From positions 1-43,254 of the forward strand of contig JABUTT010000243.1 of assembly GCA_021443515.1 (NCBI GenBank): a stretch of 43,254 bases of DNA, written 5' to 3'. A program made the position numbers and the translations under genes. The notes below the pieces were generated by a model, which saw only the letters and a list, made by a program, of their open reading frames with translations, was not told the origin of the DNA and searched no databases. Origin of the DNA: Bacteroidales bacterium. Its GTDB lineage: Bacteria; Bacteroidota; Bacteroidia; Bacteroidales; UBA932. Shown piece by piece: positions 1-8,817 of this stretch (the first letter of the stretch is position 1; every line of letters starts with the position of its first letter).

Positions 1-2
1 TG

Positions 3-74
3 TAGCCCCGAGCAGAATCGAACTGCTATCTAAAGTTTAGGAAACTTCCATTCTATCCGTTGAACTACAGGGCC
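3..74 (-). tRNA. tRNA-Arg (anticodon CCT)
   Basis: The reverse complement folds as a cloverleaf. The acceptor stem pairs GGCCCTG with CGGGGCT and has a G1-U72 wobble at its end. The anticodon arm is GAAGT / TTCCTAA / ACTTT, which puts CCT in the loop and reads AGG arginine codons. The T arm is AGCAG / TTCGATT / CTGCT. The base after the discriminator is not CCA, so the 3' end must be added after transcription, as is common in Bacteroidetes. Confidence 0.93.
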
Positions 75-94
75 AAAGATGAAAAAAGCAGCAA

Positions 95-277
95 TTAGTT
101 AGCTGCTTTCTCGATGATCTGACGACCTCTGTAGTAGCCACACTCTGGACAAACGTGGTGGTATCTTATTGTTGCACCGCAGTTTGAACAAGTAGCCAGT
201 GTTGGGAGAGCGACTGTATCATGTGTCCTTCTTTTATCTCTTCTTGCTTTCGAGATTTTGTGTTTAGGATGTGCCAT
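95..277 (-). CDS. rpmF: 50S ribosomal protein L32
   Basis: This 60-residue basic protein is a structural component of the large ribosomal subunit. The N-terminus MAHPKHKISKARRDKRR is typical of L32. Two cysteine pairs, C30/C33 and C43/C46, form the zinc-ribbon version of the protein. The gene lies 13 bases downstream of the DUF177/YceD gene on the same strand, the widespread yceD-rpmF arrangement, so the two are probably co-transcribed from the promoter at 839-870. The length is normal. Confidence 0.97.
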   Translation of the reverse strand: MAHPKHKISKARRDKRRTHDTVALPTLATCSNCGATIRYHHVCPECGYYRGRQIIEKAAN

Positions 278-290
278 GGTTGTATATTAT

Positions 291-815
291 TTAATTGTTA
301 CTATTTTTTATCAAATCCGCCAATGCGGCAAATGGTTTGTTGTCCTGTTCCTTCGAGGCCTTCCTGCTTTCAGACAGGGTTTCAAGGGCCTTTGCGGAAC
401 ATTGTCCCTTTTGATGACAACATTTCAGAGGGAGAGCGAGGATGGCAAAGTCATACACTTCCTGACTTAAATTCAGGGCTCTTGCCCCTTCCTCCAACTG
501 GATGATTTCCCTTCCGTCTTTCTCAAAAATATCTTCTTCGCAGTGCAGGGCAACGAGGTCAGCCTTGTTCTTGCAGGCTATCTCCACGCTTTCGCCACAC
601 CTATCGCAAGGCACTGTAAGTGTCCCGCTGAGAGCGAGATCCACGAGAAAGGAACCATCTTCCACTTTGCTGACCTTGACTTTCGCCCTAATGTCGGCAT
701 CGAGGATGTTGTCGTTTTCAAAGGACTGGAAAAACTCAAGCCCGACTGTCCAGTTGTATTCCTTCCAGCCGCTCGTTATTTCATTTAAAGATATTGACAA
801 ATCTTCAGCAGTCAT
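291..815 (-). CDS. YceD/DUF177 family protein
   Basis: A 174-residue protein of the DUF177 (YceD) family, which in many bacteria precedes rpmF and is linked to 23S rRNA and ribosome metabolism. A CDRC pair in the middle (PCDRCGESVEIAC) and a second Cys-rich stretch (LPLKCCHQKGQC) match the family pattern. No signal peptide or membrane segment is visible, so it should be cytoplasmic. The ATG at 815 lies about 17 bases downstream of the predicted transcription start, which supports this start. The family assignment rests on motif and context; its molecular role is inferred from the family. Confidence 0.85.
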   Translation of the reverse strand: MTAEDLSISLNEITSGWKEYNWTVGLEFFQSFENDNILDADIRAKVKVSKVEDGSFLVDLALSGTLTVPCDRCGESVEIACKNKADLVALHCEEDIFEKDGREIIQLEEGARALNLSQEVYDFAILALPLKCCHQKGQCSAKALETLSESRKASKEQDNKPFAALADLIKNSNN

Positions 816-838
816 AACTTATAATGGCTTTGAGCCTG

Positions 839-870
839 CAAAGATAAGAAATTCTTTTATAAATCCCAAA
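839..870 (-). promoter_or_regulatory. Bacteroidetes-type promoter for yceD-rpmF
   Basis: On the minus strand TTTG (870-867) is followed after exactly 20 bases by TATCTTTG (846-839). This is the Bacteroidetes -33/-7 consensus. Transcription should start near 832 and give a leader of about 17 bases. The -33 box sits just past the typA stop codon. Confidence 0.8.
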
Positions 871-875
871 ACAAT

Positions 876-2690
876 CTAATCGTCTTCAGAGTTGTCAGGG
901 TTGTGGCGTTTGCGTTCTATCATATCGAGGATGGTCTTGCGCAGACGTATGGACTTTGGAGTTACCTCCACCATTTCGTCCTCTGCAATATATTCCAGCG
1001 CCTCTTCAAGAGAGAACACAATAGGCGGCGGGAGCATAACTTTGTCGTCCGAACCGCTTGCGCGCATATTCGTGAGTTTCTTTGTCTTGCAGATGTTTAT
1101 GTTGAGGTCTCTTTCGTGAACGTGCTCGCCGACTACCTGACCTGCGTAAATCTCGACGCCTGGCTCAAGGAAGAAGCGGCCGCGATCCTGGAGTTTATCC
1201 ATTGAATATGCCACTGAAAGACCTGTTTCGCGGGATACGAGAGAACCGTTCGTACGGCGCTCTATGTCACCCTTGTATGGCTCATAGTCTTTGAAACGAT
1301 GGGCAACCACAGCTTCTCCCTGTGTAGCGGTGAGGAGGTTGCTTCTAAGTCCCATAAGACCACGGGCAGGAATGTCGAACTCGAGGTGGGTGCGGTCTCC
1401 GCGGTTTTCCATACGTATGAGGGCGCCCTTGCGACGTGTTGATATGTCGATTGCCTTGCCCACGAACTCTTCAGGAAGGTCAATGGTAAGATCCTCGATA
1501 GGCTCGCATCTTACGCCGTTGATTGTCTTGTCGAGAACCTTCGGCTGGCCCACCTGGAGCTCAAATCCTTCACGGCGCATAGTTTCGATAAGCACTGAAA
1601 GGTGGAGCACTCCACGTCCATAGACGATGAACGAATCTGCATTAGGACCCGGTTTCACTCTGAGAGCAAGGTTCTTCTCAAGTTCTTTCTCAAGGCGCTC
1701 CTTGAGGTGACGTGAGGTGACGAACTTGCCTTCGCGTCCGAAGAATGGAGAATTGTTGATGCAGAAGAGCATACTCATTGTCGGCTCATCCACGCTGATA
1801 GGAGGGAGAGCTTCGGGATTCTCAAAATCTGCTATTGTGTCTCCGATTTCAAACCCCTCGATACCGACCACTGCGCAAATGTCTCCGCACTGAACTTCGC
1901 TGACCTTGGTCTTTCCGAGGCCGTCGAATATCATAAGTTCCTTTATGCGCTGTTTTTGAATTATGTCGTAACGCTTGCAGAGCGATATGTTTGAAGGCGC
2001 TGTAAGCGTTCCTCTTGTGATACGGCCCACTGCGATACGGCCTACGTAAGGCGAGTATTCGAGAGACGAAATAAGCATCTGGGCAGTGCCTTCCTTTGCT
2101 TCAGGCTCAGGAATCACTTCGAGTATTGTATCGAGAAGAGGGGTTATGTCGGATGAAGGGACATCAAGGTCTCGGGTCATCCAGCCTTGCTTTGCACTTC
2201 CGAAAACTGTCTGGAAATCGAGTTGGTCTTCACTTGCTCCGAGTGAGAACATAAGGTCGAAAACCTCTTCCTGCACCTCGAGAGGACGGCAATTAGGCTT
2301 GTCAACCTTGTTCACCACAACGATAGGTTTCTTGCCCATTTTGATTGCCTTTTCAAGCACGAAACGTGTCTGCGGCATGCAGCCCTCAAATGCATCCACG
2401 AGAAGAAGCACTCCGTCCGCCATATTGAGCACACGTTCCACCTCACCGCCGAAGTCGCTGTGGCCCGGAGTGTCGATGACATTGATTTTTACCCCCTTGT
2501 AGTTGACTGACACGTTCTTGGCAAGGATGGTGATGCCCCTTTCCCTTTCAAGGTCGTTGTTGTCAAGGATGAGTTCGCCGAGTTTTTCCTGCTCGCGGGC
2601 CTGTTTTGCCTGATAGATCATGCGATCGACAAGGGTAGTCTTGCCGTGGTCCACGTGGGCGATGATTGCGATGTTTCTAATGTTTGCCAT
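876..2690 (-). CDS. typA: ribosome-associated GTPase TypA/BipA
   Basis: A 604-residue translational GTPase that acts on the ribosome, with known roles in stress growth and 50S assembly. The G1 motif AHVDHGKTTL lies near residues 11-20, G3 is DTPGHSDFGGEV and G4 is NKVDK, in the order of EF-G-like factors. The C-terminal half has the BipA-type arrangement, including EPIEDLTIDLPEEFVG and the MRASGSDDK stretch near the end. The length matches the family. It ends 61 bases before the yceD start and is followed by that gene's own promoter, so it is probably a separate transcription unit. Confidence 0.97.
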   Translation of the reverse strand: MANIRNIAIIAHVDHGKTTLVDRMIYQAKQAREQEKLGELILDNNDLERERGITILAKNVSVNYKGVKINVIDTPGHSDFGGEVERVLNMADGVLLLVDAFEGCMPQTRFVLEKAIKMGKKPIVVVNKVDKPNCRPLEVQEEVFDLMFSLGASEDQLDFQTVFGSAKQGWMTRDLDVPSSDITPLLDTILEVIPEPEAKEGTAQMLISSLEYSPYVGRIAVGRITRGTLTAPSNISLCKRYDIIQKQRIKELMIFDGLGKTKVSEVQCGDICAVVGIEGFEIGDTIADFENPEALPPISVDEPTMSMLFCINNSPFFGREGKFVTSRHLKERLEKELEKNLALRVKPGPNADSFIVYGRGVLHLSVLIETMRREGFELQVGQPKVLDKTINGVRCEPIEDLTIDLPEEFVGKAIDISTRRKGALIRMENRGDRTHLEFDIPARGLMGLRSNLLTATQGEAVVAHRFKDYEPYKGDIERRTNGSLVSRETGLSVAYSMDKLQDRGRFFLEPGVEIYAGQVVGEHVHERDLNINICKTKKLTNMRASGSDDKVMLPPPIVFSLEEALEYIAEDEMVEVTPKSIRLRKTILDMIERKRHNPDNSEDD

Positions 2691-2717
2691 TTAGATTAAG
2701 TAAGAATGATTTTCCTC

Positions 2718-4238
2718 TTATATTAAAGCCTTTCCTGTCATTGCCTCAGGCTGAGCTATGCCCATGAGTTTGAGGATTGTTGGAGCAACGTCAGCGAGAC
2801 ATCCGTCTTGAACAGTCTTAATCTGCTCTGGGGCGTTGATTACTATGAACTGCACTTCGTTGAGAGAGTGTGCCGTGTTAGGGGAACCGTCCTCGTTCAC
2901 AGCATAGTCTGCATTTCCGTGGTCTGCCGTGAGAAGCACTGCATAATCCTGCTCGATGGCAGCCGTAACCACTTTCTCGACACACTCATCAACAGCCTTC
3001 ACTGCCTTGCATATTGCAGGGAAAACACCTGTGTGGCCCACCATATCGCCGTTTGCAAAGTTGAGTATGATGAGGTCGTGCTTTGCGGTTTTAATGTCTG
3101 CAACAAGTTTCTCGGTCACCTCTGGAGCACTCATTTCAGGCTGAAGGTCGTAGGTTGCAACCTTTGGCGAGTTCACAAGTATTCTATCCTCATTTTCAAA
3201 CTCTGCCTCGCGTCCTCCGTTGAAGAAGAAGGTTACGTGGGCATATTTCTCAGTTTCTGCAATGCGGAGTTGTTTCTTTCCCGCCTTTGCAACCACCTCT
3301 CCGAGAGTCTCCTGAACATTTTCCTTGTCGAAGAGGATGTGGAGGCCTGTGAATGACGCATCGTAAGGAGTGAGACAGCAGTAGTAGAGAGGCATAGTGT
3401 GCATTCCCTGCTCCGGCATATCGTTCTGAGTGAGGACTGCTGTGATTTCACGAGCTCTGTCGTTGCGGAAGTTGAAGAAGATGACCACATCGTCAGGCTT
3501 GATAGTGGCTACGCTCTGTCCGTTCTCGGTGATGCTGACAGGTTTGATAAATTCATCGGTCACGCCTGCATCGTATGAAGCCTGAATAGCCTCTGTCGCC
3601 GATTCGAACTTGTCGCCTTTGCCTTCTGTGAGAAGGTCGTATGCAAGTTTAACCCTTTCCCAACGCTTGTCGCGGTCCATTGCATAGAATCGTCCGCATA
3701 CAGATGCCACCTTGCCAGTGGTCTTTGCCATCTGCTCCTCAAGATCCTTCACGAAACCAAGTCCCGATTTCGGATCGGTGTCGCGACCGTCCATGAAGCA
3801 GTGAACATAAACCTTGTCGAGATTGTATTGTTTTGCAACAGCCAGAAACTCGTAGAGATGGTTGAGCGAACTGTGGACTCCGCCCATAGAGCAAAGGCCC
3901 ATAAGATGGATTGAGGCGCCATTTGAAGCGGCGTAGTCGTATGCAGCCTTGATTTCCTTATTCTCGAGGAAGGTGTGGCTCTTGCAGGCACGGTTGATTT
4001 TCACGAGGTCCTGATAGACAACTCTTCCGGCACCGAGATTTAGGTGACCGACTTCACTGTTGCCCATTTGTCCGTCAGGCAGACCCACATATTCCCCGCA
4101 AGCCTGAAGATGTCCCATCGGATATTTTGCTCTGAGAGAGTCGATGAAAGGCGCTCCCTGGGTGAAGATGGCATTTGATGAATCCTTGCGGCCTTCACCC
4201 CAGCCGTCAAGAATCATAAGCAGTACTTTCTTATTCAT
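2718..4238 (-). CDS. gpmI: 2,3-bisphosphoglycerate-independent phosphoglycerate mutase
   Basis: Interconverts 3- and 2-phosphoglycerate in glycolysis and gluconeogenesis, using manganese and a phosphoserine intermediate. The 506-residue length is standard for the iPGM family. The metal-binding start [10 protein letters not shown] (Asp11) and the nucleophile Ser61 in [14 protein letters not shown] are visible. So are the second metal cluster [12 protein letters not shown] and TADHGNAD. The start codon overlaps the manA stop by 8 bases (ATGAATAA), so the two genes are probably translationally coupled and form a small sugar-phosphate operon. Confidence 0.97.
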   Translation of the reverse strand: MNKKVLLMILDGWGEGRKDSSNAIFTQGAPFIDSLRAKYPMGHLQACGEYVGLPDGQMGNSEVGHLNLGAGRVVYQDLVKINRACKSHTFLENKEIKAAYDYAASNGASIHLMGLCSMGGVHSSLNHLYEFLAVAKQYNLDKVYVHCFMDGRDTDPKSGLGFVKDLEEQMAKTTGKVASVCGRFYAMDRDKRWERVKLAYDLLTEGKGDKFESATEAIQASYDAGVTDEFIKPVSITENGQSVATIKPDDVVIFFNFRNDRAREITAVLTQNDMPEQGMHTMPLYYCCLTPYDASFTGLHILFDKENVQETLGEVVAKAGKKQLRIAETEKYAHVTFFFNGGREAEFENEDRILVNSPKVATYDLQPEMSAPEVTEKLVADIKTAKHDLIILNFANGDMVGHTGVFPAICKAVKAVDECVEKVVTAAIEQDYAVLLTADHGNADYAVNEDGSPNTAHSLNEVQFIVINAPEQIKTVQDGCLADVAPTILKLMGIAQPEAMTGKALI

Positions 4239-5364
4239 TTATCTTAAAATCTATATTTTCTTCGATATACTCGGTCGCAACTCTGTCTTCCTCAGTTTCA
4301 GGAACGTATGCCTCGATGAGAGTGGACTCTTTTTCCATAGGCACAATCACAAAGTTCTCAATCTCTGCAGGGATGAGGATGACCTGGCCTTTTTCAAGGA
4401 TGTAGTTGTCGGTAGTGGTCTCTCCTTTGGAGTTAACCTCAGGAACCTGAATTGAAACCTTGCCCTCAAGACACATATAGACGATGAAACTGTCGTAGTC
4501 TTCAGGACGGACACGGATAGGAGAGGTAATATCCAACTTGGAAACCTTGAAATGAGGGCAATCCACGAGGGTTTTTGCAACCTTGGTCTTGTCGGCAAAT
4601 TCTTCAGCCTTGTGGTAATTTTCCCACTTGTAAGGTTCGTAGTCGATGAAATCCATCGCTTCCTCAAGGTGCATCTTGCGTGCGGTCTTAGGGTCGAACT
4701 CCCTGCCCCAGTCATAGAGACGGAAGGTAAGGTCGCTGCTCTCCTGTATTTCAGCCACGAGGATGTGACCATTTGCGGCGTGAACCGTGCCTGGCTTGAT
4801 AAAGATGACATCGCCTTTCTTCGGATGTACGGTGTTTACATCTTCGAGAATAGTTCCTTTGTGGCATTTGTCGTAGAGTATGCCTCCGTCAATAGCCTTG
4901 TTGAAGCCCATATAGAGAGTCGCCTTATCGTCCGCATCGACAATGTACCACATCTCGGTCTTGCCGAGGGAATCATACCTTGTCGCGCCGATTTCATCGT
5001 CAGGATGAACCTGGAATGAAAGGCGGTCGCAGATGTCGAGGTATTTTATCAGGAGAGGGAACTGGCTTCCGAAACGGTTATAGACATGCTCTCCGACAAG
5101 GCGATCGAAATACACACCCATAAGGTCTTCGATGGTGTTGCCTTTAAGGTAGCCGTTCTCAACCACGGATTCTGCAAGCGCGCCCATATCGGCAATCTCC
5201 CAACTTTCGGCGATTTTGTCCTTGGTTGTGAGTTTTCTCTCGCTACCGTCTTCAGCCTTTTCTACGAAAGACTTTCCGAGCTCGTTGATAAGTGAATTGC
5301 CTCCCCATACTCTCACTGAAGGGGTAGGGATGAAGCGAAGAGGATAAAGTTTTTTCTCAATCAT
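4231..5364 (-). CDS. manA: class I mannose-6-phosphate isomerase
   Basis: Zinc-dependent interconversion of mannose 6-phosphate and fructose 6-phosphate, feeding mannose into glycolysis or GDP-mannose synthesis. The protein is a cupin of the type I PMI family. The metal site is seen as Q118, H120 and E124 in [10 protein letters not shown], with a later His in [10 protein letters not shown]. The reading frame is open ten codons further upstream, but I chose [10 protein letters not shown] at 5364 because the family begins with this sequence and the extension looks non-coding. It overlaps gpmI by 8 bases. Confidence 0.93.
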   Translation of the reverse strand: MIEKKLYPLRFIPTPSVRVWGGNSLINELGKSFVEKAEDGSERKLTTKDKIAESWEIADMGALAESVVENGYLKGNTIEDLMGVYFDRLVGEHVYNRFGSQFPLLIKYLDICDRLSFQVHPDDEIGATRYDSLGKTEMWYIVDADDKATLYMGFNKAIDGGILYDKCHKGTILEDVNTVHPKKGDVIFIKPGTVHAANGHILVAEIQESSDLTFRLYDWGREFDPKTARKMHLEEAMDFIDYEPYKWENYHKAEEFADKTKVAKTLVDCPHFKVSKLDITSPIRVRPEDYDSFIVYMCLEGKVSIQVPEVNSKGETTTDNYILEKGQVILIPAEIENFVIVPMEKESTLIEAYVPETEEDRVATEYIEENIDFKINE

Positions 5365-5410
5365 ATCTGGTCTTTTTCCCGTGTACACGCGCACACAGCC
5401 CTTAGGGCTG

Positions 5411-5418
5411 CAAAGATA
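5411..5418 (-). promoter_or_regulatory. -7 element of manA-gpmI promoter
   Basis: The minus strand reads TATCTTTG followed by CAG, a perfect match to TAnnTTTG. It lies about 47 bases upstream of the manA ATG and predicts a start near 5404. I see no clear -33 TTTG at the expected distance. Confidence 0.55.
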
Positions 5419-5431
5419 GCAATTTTTTTCT

Positions 5432-5439
5432 TATCTTTG
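5432..5439 (+). promoter_or_regulatory. -7 element of the TPR-gene promoter
   Basis: TATCTTTG matches the Bacteroidetes -7 box and predicts transcription starting near 5446, 18 bases before the ATG at 5464. It rules out the upstream TTG start that overlaps the box. It is oriented opposite to the manA box, 13 bases away. Confidence 0.55.
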
Positions 5440-5463
5440 TGGATAAAAGAAGGTATTGTGATA

Positions 5464-6657
5464 ATGAAAAAGGTTATTGTTTTTTTGATTTTCTTGTCAG
5501 TTGTCTCATTTAATCTTTATGCTCAGAAAGCCGATTCTGTGGCTGTTAGAAATAACACCATAGCGACTGCTCGATATTTGAAGAGTATATTTAGAATTGA
5601 CGAGGCAATAGATACCCTTTCAAGCCTTATCGGCAATAATTTCGATGAGGAGGTGCTCGCTGAACTTGCAGATTGCCATTATCAATGTGGCAAATATGAA
5701 GATGCCGCAGGCACATATTTCATGCTTTCTTGCAAATGTCCTTCAAATATTCTCTATAAGGTCAGACAGATTAGCGTGTTCTATAAATTGAAGGCGTGGC
5801 CGGATGTGGTGGATGCCGGGAAACAGTTATTGGCTTTGGATTCAATTCCCACCATTTCTGAGATGGTTGGGGATGCATATAATCAAATGAAGCAGACGGA
5901 TTCGGCTCTTGTGTTTTATAACCAAGCCCTTGCCGCAAAGCCAAATAATGACAATGTAGTCAGTAAAGCGGCAAAAATATATCTTGACCGCAAGGATTAT
6001 GAATCGGCGATAAGTTTGTCGGATGCATTCCTGGCCAATGACCCGAACAATTTCACTGTCGCTCCAATTAAGGGTCTTGCATTGTACCAAAATGGATCTT
6101 ATCCTCCTGCAATCGAGATATTTGAGAACCAAATCCGCCTTGGCAATGACAATTATGGAATTCACTTTAATTTGGGCCAATGCTATTGGCGTACCGATAG
6201 TCTTGTCAAAGCACAGGAAGAGTTTGAAAAGGCATGGCAAATAGATTCGAGTGACGTAAACCTCGCGTTTTCTATAGCCGGTGTAAAATCTGCTTTGTGT
6301 TTTCCATTTGATCGGGATGTGAAACCTTGGTTGGACAAAGCCCTTGAAATGCTGGAACCCGATCATAGTATTCTATCATTGATTCATCAGCAGTATGGAT
6401 TAGGATATTATAAAAAGCAAAATGCTTGGGATGATGCCATATTGCATTATAAAAAAGCGTATGAATATAATCCGAAATTCATTTCTGCTTTGTCCACCAT
6501 CGCCTATTGCTATGAACAGAAAAAAGAATACAAAGCAGCGCTTCAGTGGTATGAACGGTATCTGAAGGTTGCCCAGCCGGACACAAAAGGTTATCAATTC
6601 GCCCAAAAGAGTGTGGAATTTCTGAATGGAGAACTTTTTATGCAAGGAGAAAAATAA
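5464..6657 (+). CDS. exported tetratricopeptide-repeat protein
   Basis: A 397-residue protein with a signal peptide (MKKVIVFLIFLSVVSFNLYAQ) and, after it, degenerate 34-residue TPR helices through most of the length. Examples are VSKAAKIYLDRKDYESAI, the stretch around GQCYWRTDSLVKAQEEFEKA, and the stretch around ALSTIAYCYEQKKEYKAALQWYERYL. TPR arrays are protein-binding scaffolds, so this is probably a periplasmic or surface assembly factor. The ATG at 5464 is chosen because the frame start just upstream lies inside the promoter. The alpha/beta hydrolase gene follows 10 bases later, so the two probably share a transcript. No specific partner can be named. Confidence 0.85.
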   Translation: MKKVIVFLIFLSVVSFNLYAQKADSVAVRNNTIATARYLKSIFRIDEAIDTLSSLIGNNFDEEVLAELADCHYQCGKYEDAAGTYFMLSCKCPSNILYKVRQISVFYKLKAWPDVVDAGKQLLALDSIPTISEMVGDAYNQMKQTDSALVFYNQALAAKPNNDNVVSKAAKIYLDRKDYESAISLSDAFLANDPNNFTVAPIKGLALYQNGSYPPAIEIFENQIRLGNDNYGIHFNLGQCYWRTDSLVKAQEEFEKAWQIDSSDVNLAFSIAGVKSALCFPFDRDVKPWLDKALEMLEPDHSILSLIHQQYGLGYYKKQNAWDDAILHYKKAYEYNPKFISALSTIAYCYEQKKEYKAALQWYERYLKVAQPDTKGYQFAQKSVEFLNGELFMQGEK

Positions 6658-6667
6658 ATTTTGATTT

Positions 6668-7420
6668 ATGAAGGTATTTAGGAAGATAATAGGGTTCTTT
6701 TATTATTCCGCACTGCTCATCAGTTGCAGGAATATACCCGAAACAATATGCCATATCGAACTCAACGGCCTTGACTTTCTATATTCGGTCAGAGGTCCCG
6801 AGGACGGTAAACCGGTGGTGCTCATGCACGGAAACGGAGGCTCACATCGCAGTATGGCCACCCAGCAAATCCAGCTTGCAAAGGCAGGTTACAGGGTCTA
6901 TTGTCTGACTTCGAGAGGACAGGGGGAAAACGAGCCTCTCGAGGAATATCACTATGCAGATATGGCAGAAGACTGCTACTGCTTCATCAAAGCACTCGGT
7001 CTTGAAAAGCCTGTTGTGGGAGGCTGGAGCGATGGCGGAATAAACTCACTTCTTTTGGAAATAGCCCATCCCGGTACGAGTTCTATGATAGTTGCAGCGG
7101 GAGCAAACCTCACGCCTGATTGTGGAGACGATTTTGAGAGTTTCAAGGAGTGGATTCTCTCTCAGGGCACGCCTCTGCTGATGATGATGCTCAACGAACC
7201 GAACATCACCCCTGAACAACTTGCAAGCATTCAGGTTCCCGCCCTTGTAATCGCGGGCAGCAAAGACTTGATTTCAGTGGAGCACACAACCCTGATTGCC
7301 GATTCGATTCCGGACTCGGAACTTGTCATCGTGGAGGGCGCAGACCACGGCAGTTACATCAAGAAAAACCCTCGTCTGGGCAATTATATGCTCGATTTCA
7401 TGCACAGAAGAGGATATTAG
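6668..7420 (+). CDS. alpha/beta hydrolase, probable lipoprotein
   Basis: A 250-residue alpha/beta-hydrolase-fold enzyme. The oxyanion motif HGNGG is at residues 54-58, the nucleophile elbow GGWSDGG places Ser121, the acid is Asp200 in IAGSKD and the base is His227 in GADHGS, so the triad is intact. The N-terminus is hydrophobic and ends in LISC at residues 17-20. This fits a lipobox, so it may be membrane-anchored outside the cytoplasm. The substrate cannot be read from sequence; esterase or lipase-type activity is the family expectation. It follows the TPR gene closely and converges with the lipoprotein gene at 7479. Confidence 0.85.
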   Translation: MKVFRKIIGFFYYSALLISCRNIPETICHIELNGLDFLYSVRGPEDGKPVVLMHGNGGSHRSMATQQIQLAKAGYRVYCLTSRGQGENEPLEEYHYADMAEDCYCFIKALGLEKPVVGGWSDGGINSLLLEIAHPGTSSMIVAAGANLTPDCGDDFESFKEWILSQGTPLLMMMLNEPNITPEQLASIQVPALVIAGSKDLISVEHTTLIADSIPDSELVIVEGADHGSYIKKNPRLGNYMLDFMHRRGY

Positions 7421-7478
7421 GTATCATTCCTCTGAAGGACGATTTTCTTATGCAGAAGGCGTGTTTCAGGTATCGCCT

Positions 7479-8696
7479 CTAATACTCCAGGAAATCGAAG
7501 ACTACATCCATATCTCCGAAGTGTATGGTTTCTCCCGCGTAGGCTTCGAGGAACTGGCGGCTCAGGGAACCTCTCCAGATAATGTCGTCACGTGAGTTGA
7601 CAGGTATAGAAATCACGATACCATAACTTTTTGAACTCACTTTTACGGTACATTCAGCCTTCCAGTTGGTTACTGTTCCTCCGTCATCTTCCACAATGAG
7701 GAAGGCGCAACTTTCCAACTGGTCTGTCCACTCGCTCACAAGCACGACATTGCAGTCTTGGATTGTGCCCATCTGCTTTCGTTTTACGACTATCATAAAG
7801 TCGGTGATGAAGGGACTGTAGAGTTGCAATTCTGTCTCGGAAGATGCGCTGAAATGGTCTATGGCTCCGATTTTTATAAAATACTCGGAGGCTCCGGCAA
7901 ACCAGCAGTCGTGGTGTCTGAGGGGCATAACCGATTTCAGCATAAGAGTCTTGAACCCTTCGCTTTTCGCTTTTGTGTCATTGCTCTGCACCGCCTCAGA
8001 ACCATTTTTCTGCACCATTAGGGTGCCCAATCTCAGAGCCTTGCTGCCTCCCAACTGCCTGAAAATTTCATTTGAAATGTAGTTTTCGTCAGAGTTGCTG
8101 TTCACCACCCAGACAGGCCTCTTTTTAGCCGTTTCTTCATCCACAATAACCTCTTCTCCGCTGCCGAGAATAAAGCCTGTGTTCGCGCTTTGCTCCACTC
8201 CGGGGTCAAATGTTATGACAGGGGGAGTGACGCCGTCCCAATTCTCGTGATAAGGCCAGTAAATCTGCATTCCCGACTTCTCCAACGCCTCAAGATAGGA
8301 CTCTGCATCCACTACTTCTTCGCCTGCCTTAGTTTGTCGGCAAGTCGAGTTATAATAGTCTGAAATGAGGTTTCGCAGAGGGTTTTCATAATTTTTTGGA
8401 GCCTCAGCCTTCGATGGGGTTATGTATTTGTCGCCCACGCCGTAACCGGGGGTTCCGAATACCAGGCTCATCGGGTATTCTTCATCATAACCATTTTTGT
8501 CGGAAGCCCCCACAGCATCTTTTACCTCCTTGAAAGTGCCCTCATTCATAGGTAGGTTGCTGAGGACCTTGGCAAACTCCTCCCTGGTGATTTCCGGCAG
8601 GGGAGTGTTCTTTTTCTCAAAATCTTTGTTTGTGATTTTTTCGCACCCTGAGAAAATGGCTGCGAGGGCGCAGAGCAGCAATGTGAACCTTTTCAT
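7479..8696 (-). CDS. hypothetical lipoprotein
   Basis: A 405-residue protein I do not recognise. The first 18 residues are a lipoprotein signal (MKRFTLLLCALAAIFSGC) with lipobox FSGC. The mature part starts with a charged linker. A central region contains WPYHENWDGVTPPVITFDPG and DEETAKKRPVWVVNSNSDEN, and a beta-rich C-terminus contains WTDQLESCAFLIVEDDGG. No catalytic motif is obvious. It lies alone between convergent and downstream genes, with its own promoter at 8715-8746. It is probably a surface or periplasmic lipoprotein of unknown role. Confidence 0.75.
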   Translation of the reverse strand: MKRFTLLLCALAAIFSGCEKITNKDFEKKNTPLPEITREEFAKVLSNLPMNEGTFKEVKDAVGASDKNGYDEEYPMSLVFGTPGYGVGDKYITPSKAEAPKNYENPLRNLISDYYNSTCRQTKAGEEVVDAESYLEALEKSGMQIYWPYHENWDGVTPPVITFDPGVEQSANTGFILGSGEEVIVDEETAKKRPVWVVNSNSDENYISNEIFRQLGGSKALRLGTLMVQKNGSEAVQSNDTKAKSEGFKTLMLKSVMPLRHHDCWFAGASEYFIKIGAIDHFSASSETELQLYSPFITDFMIVVKRKQMGTIQDCNVVLVSEWTDQLESCAFLIVEDDGGTVTNWKAECTVKVSSKSYGIVISIPVNSRDDIIWRGSLSRQFLEAYAGETIHFGDMDVVFDFLEY

Positions 8697-8714
8697 ATTT
8701 TGACTTTTTTATTG

Positions 8715-8746
8715 CAAAAAGACAAAGAAAAGGCGAGGCTGCCAAA
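8715..8746 (-). promoter_or_regulatory. candidate promoter of the 8696 lipoprotein
   Basis: On the minus strand TTTG (8746-8743) is followed after 20 bases by TCTTTTTG (8722-8715). This departs from TAnnTTTG at one position. The predicted start is near 8708, 12 bases before the ATG. The 8697-8817 gap otherwise holds a 12-bp palindrome at 8749-8760 and nothing else clear. Confidence 0.45.
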
Positions 8747-8817
8747 TTTTAAACGTTTAATTTTCGTGAAACGGATAATCGGCCACAGAGATGCGTAGAA
8801 TGCCGTTTTTGAAACTT

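Noticed and set aside
8749-8760. palindrome TTAAACGTTTAA between prmC and the lipoprotein gene
   Set aside because: It is short and AT-rich, with no T-run or second copy. It is likely chance, though a weak operator cannot be excluded.
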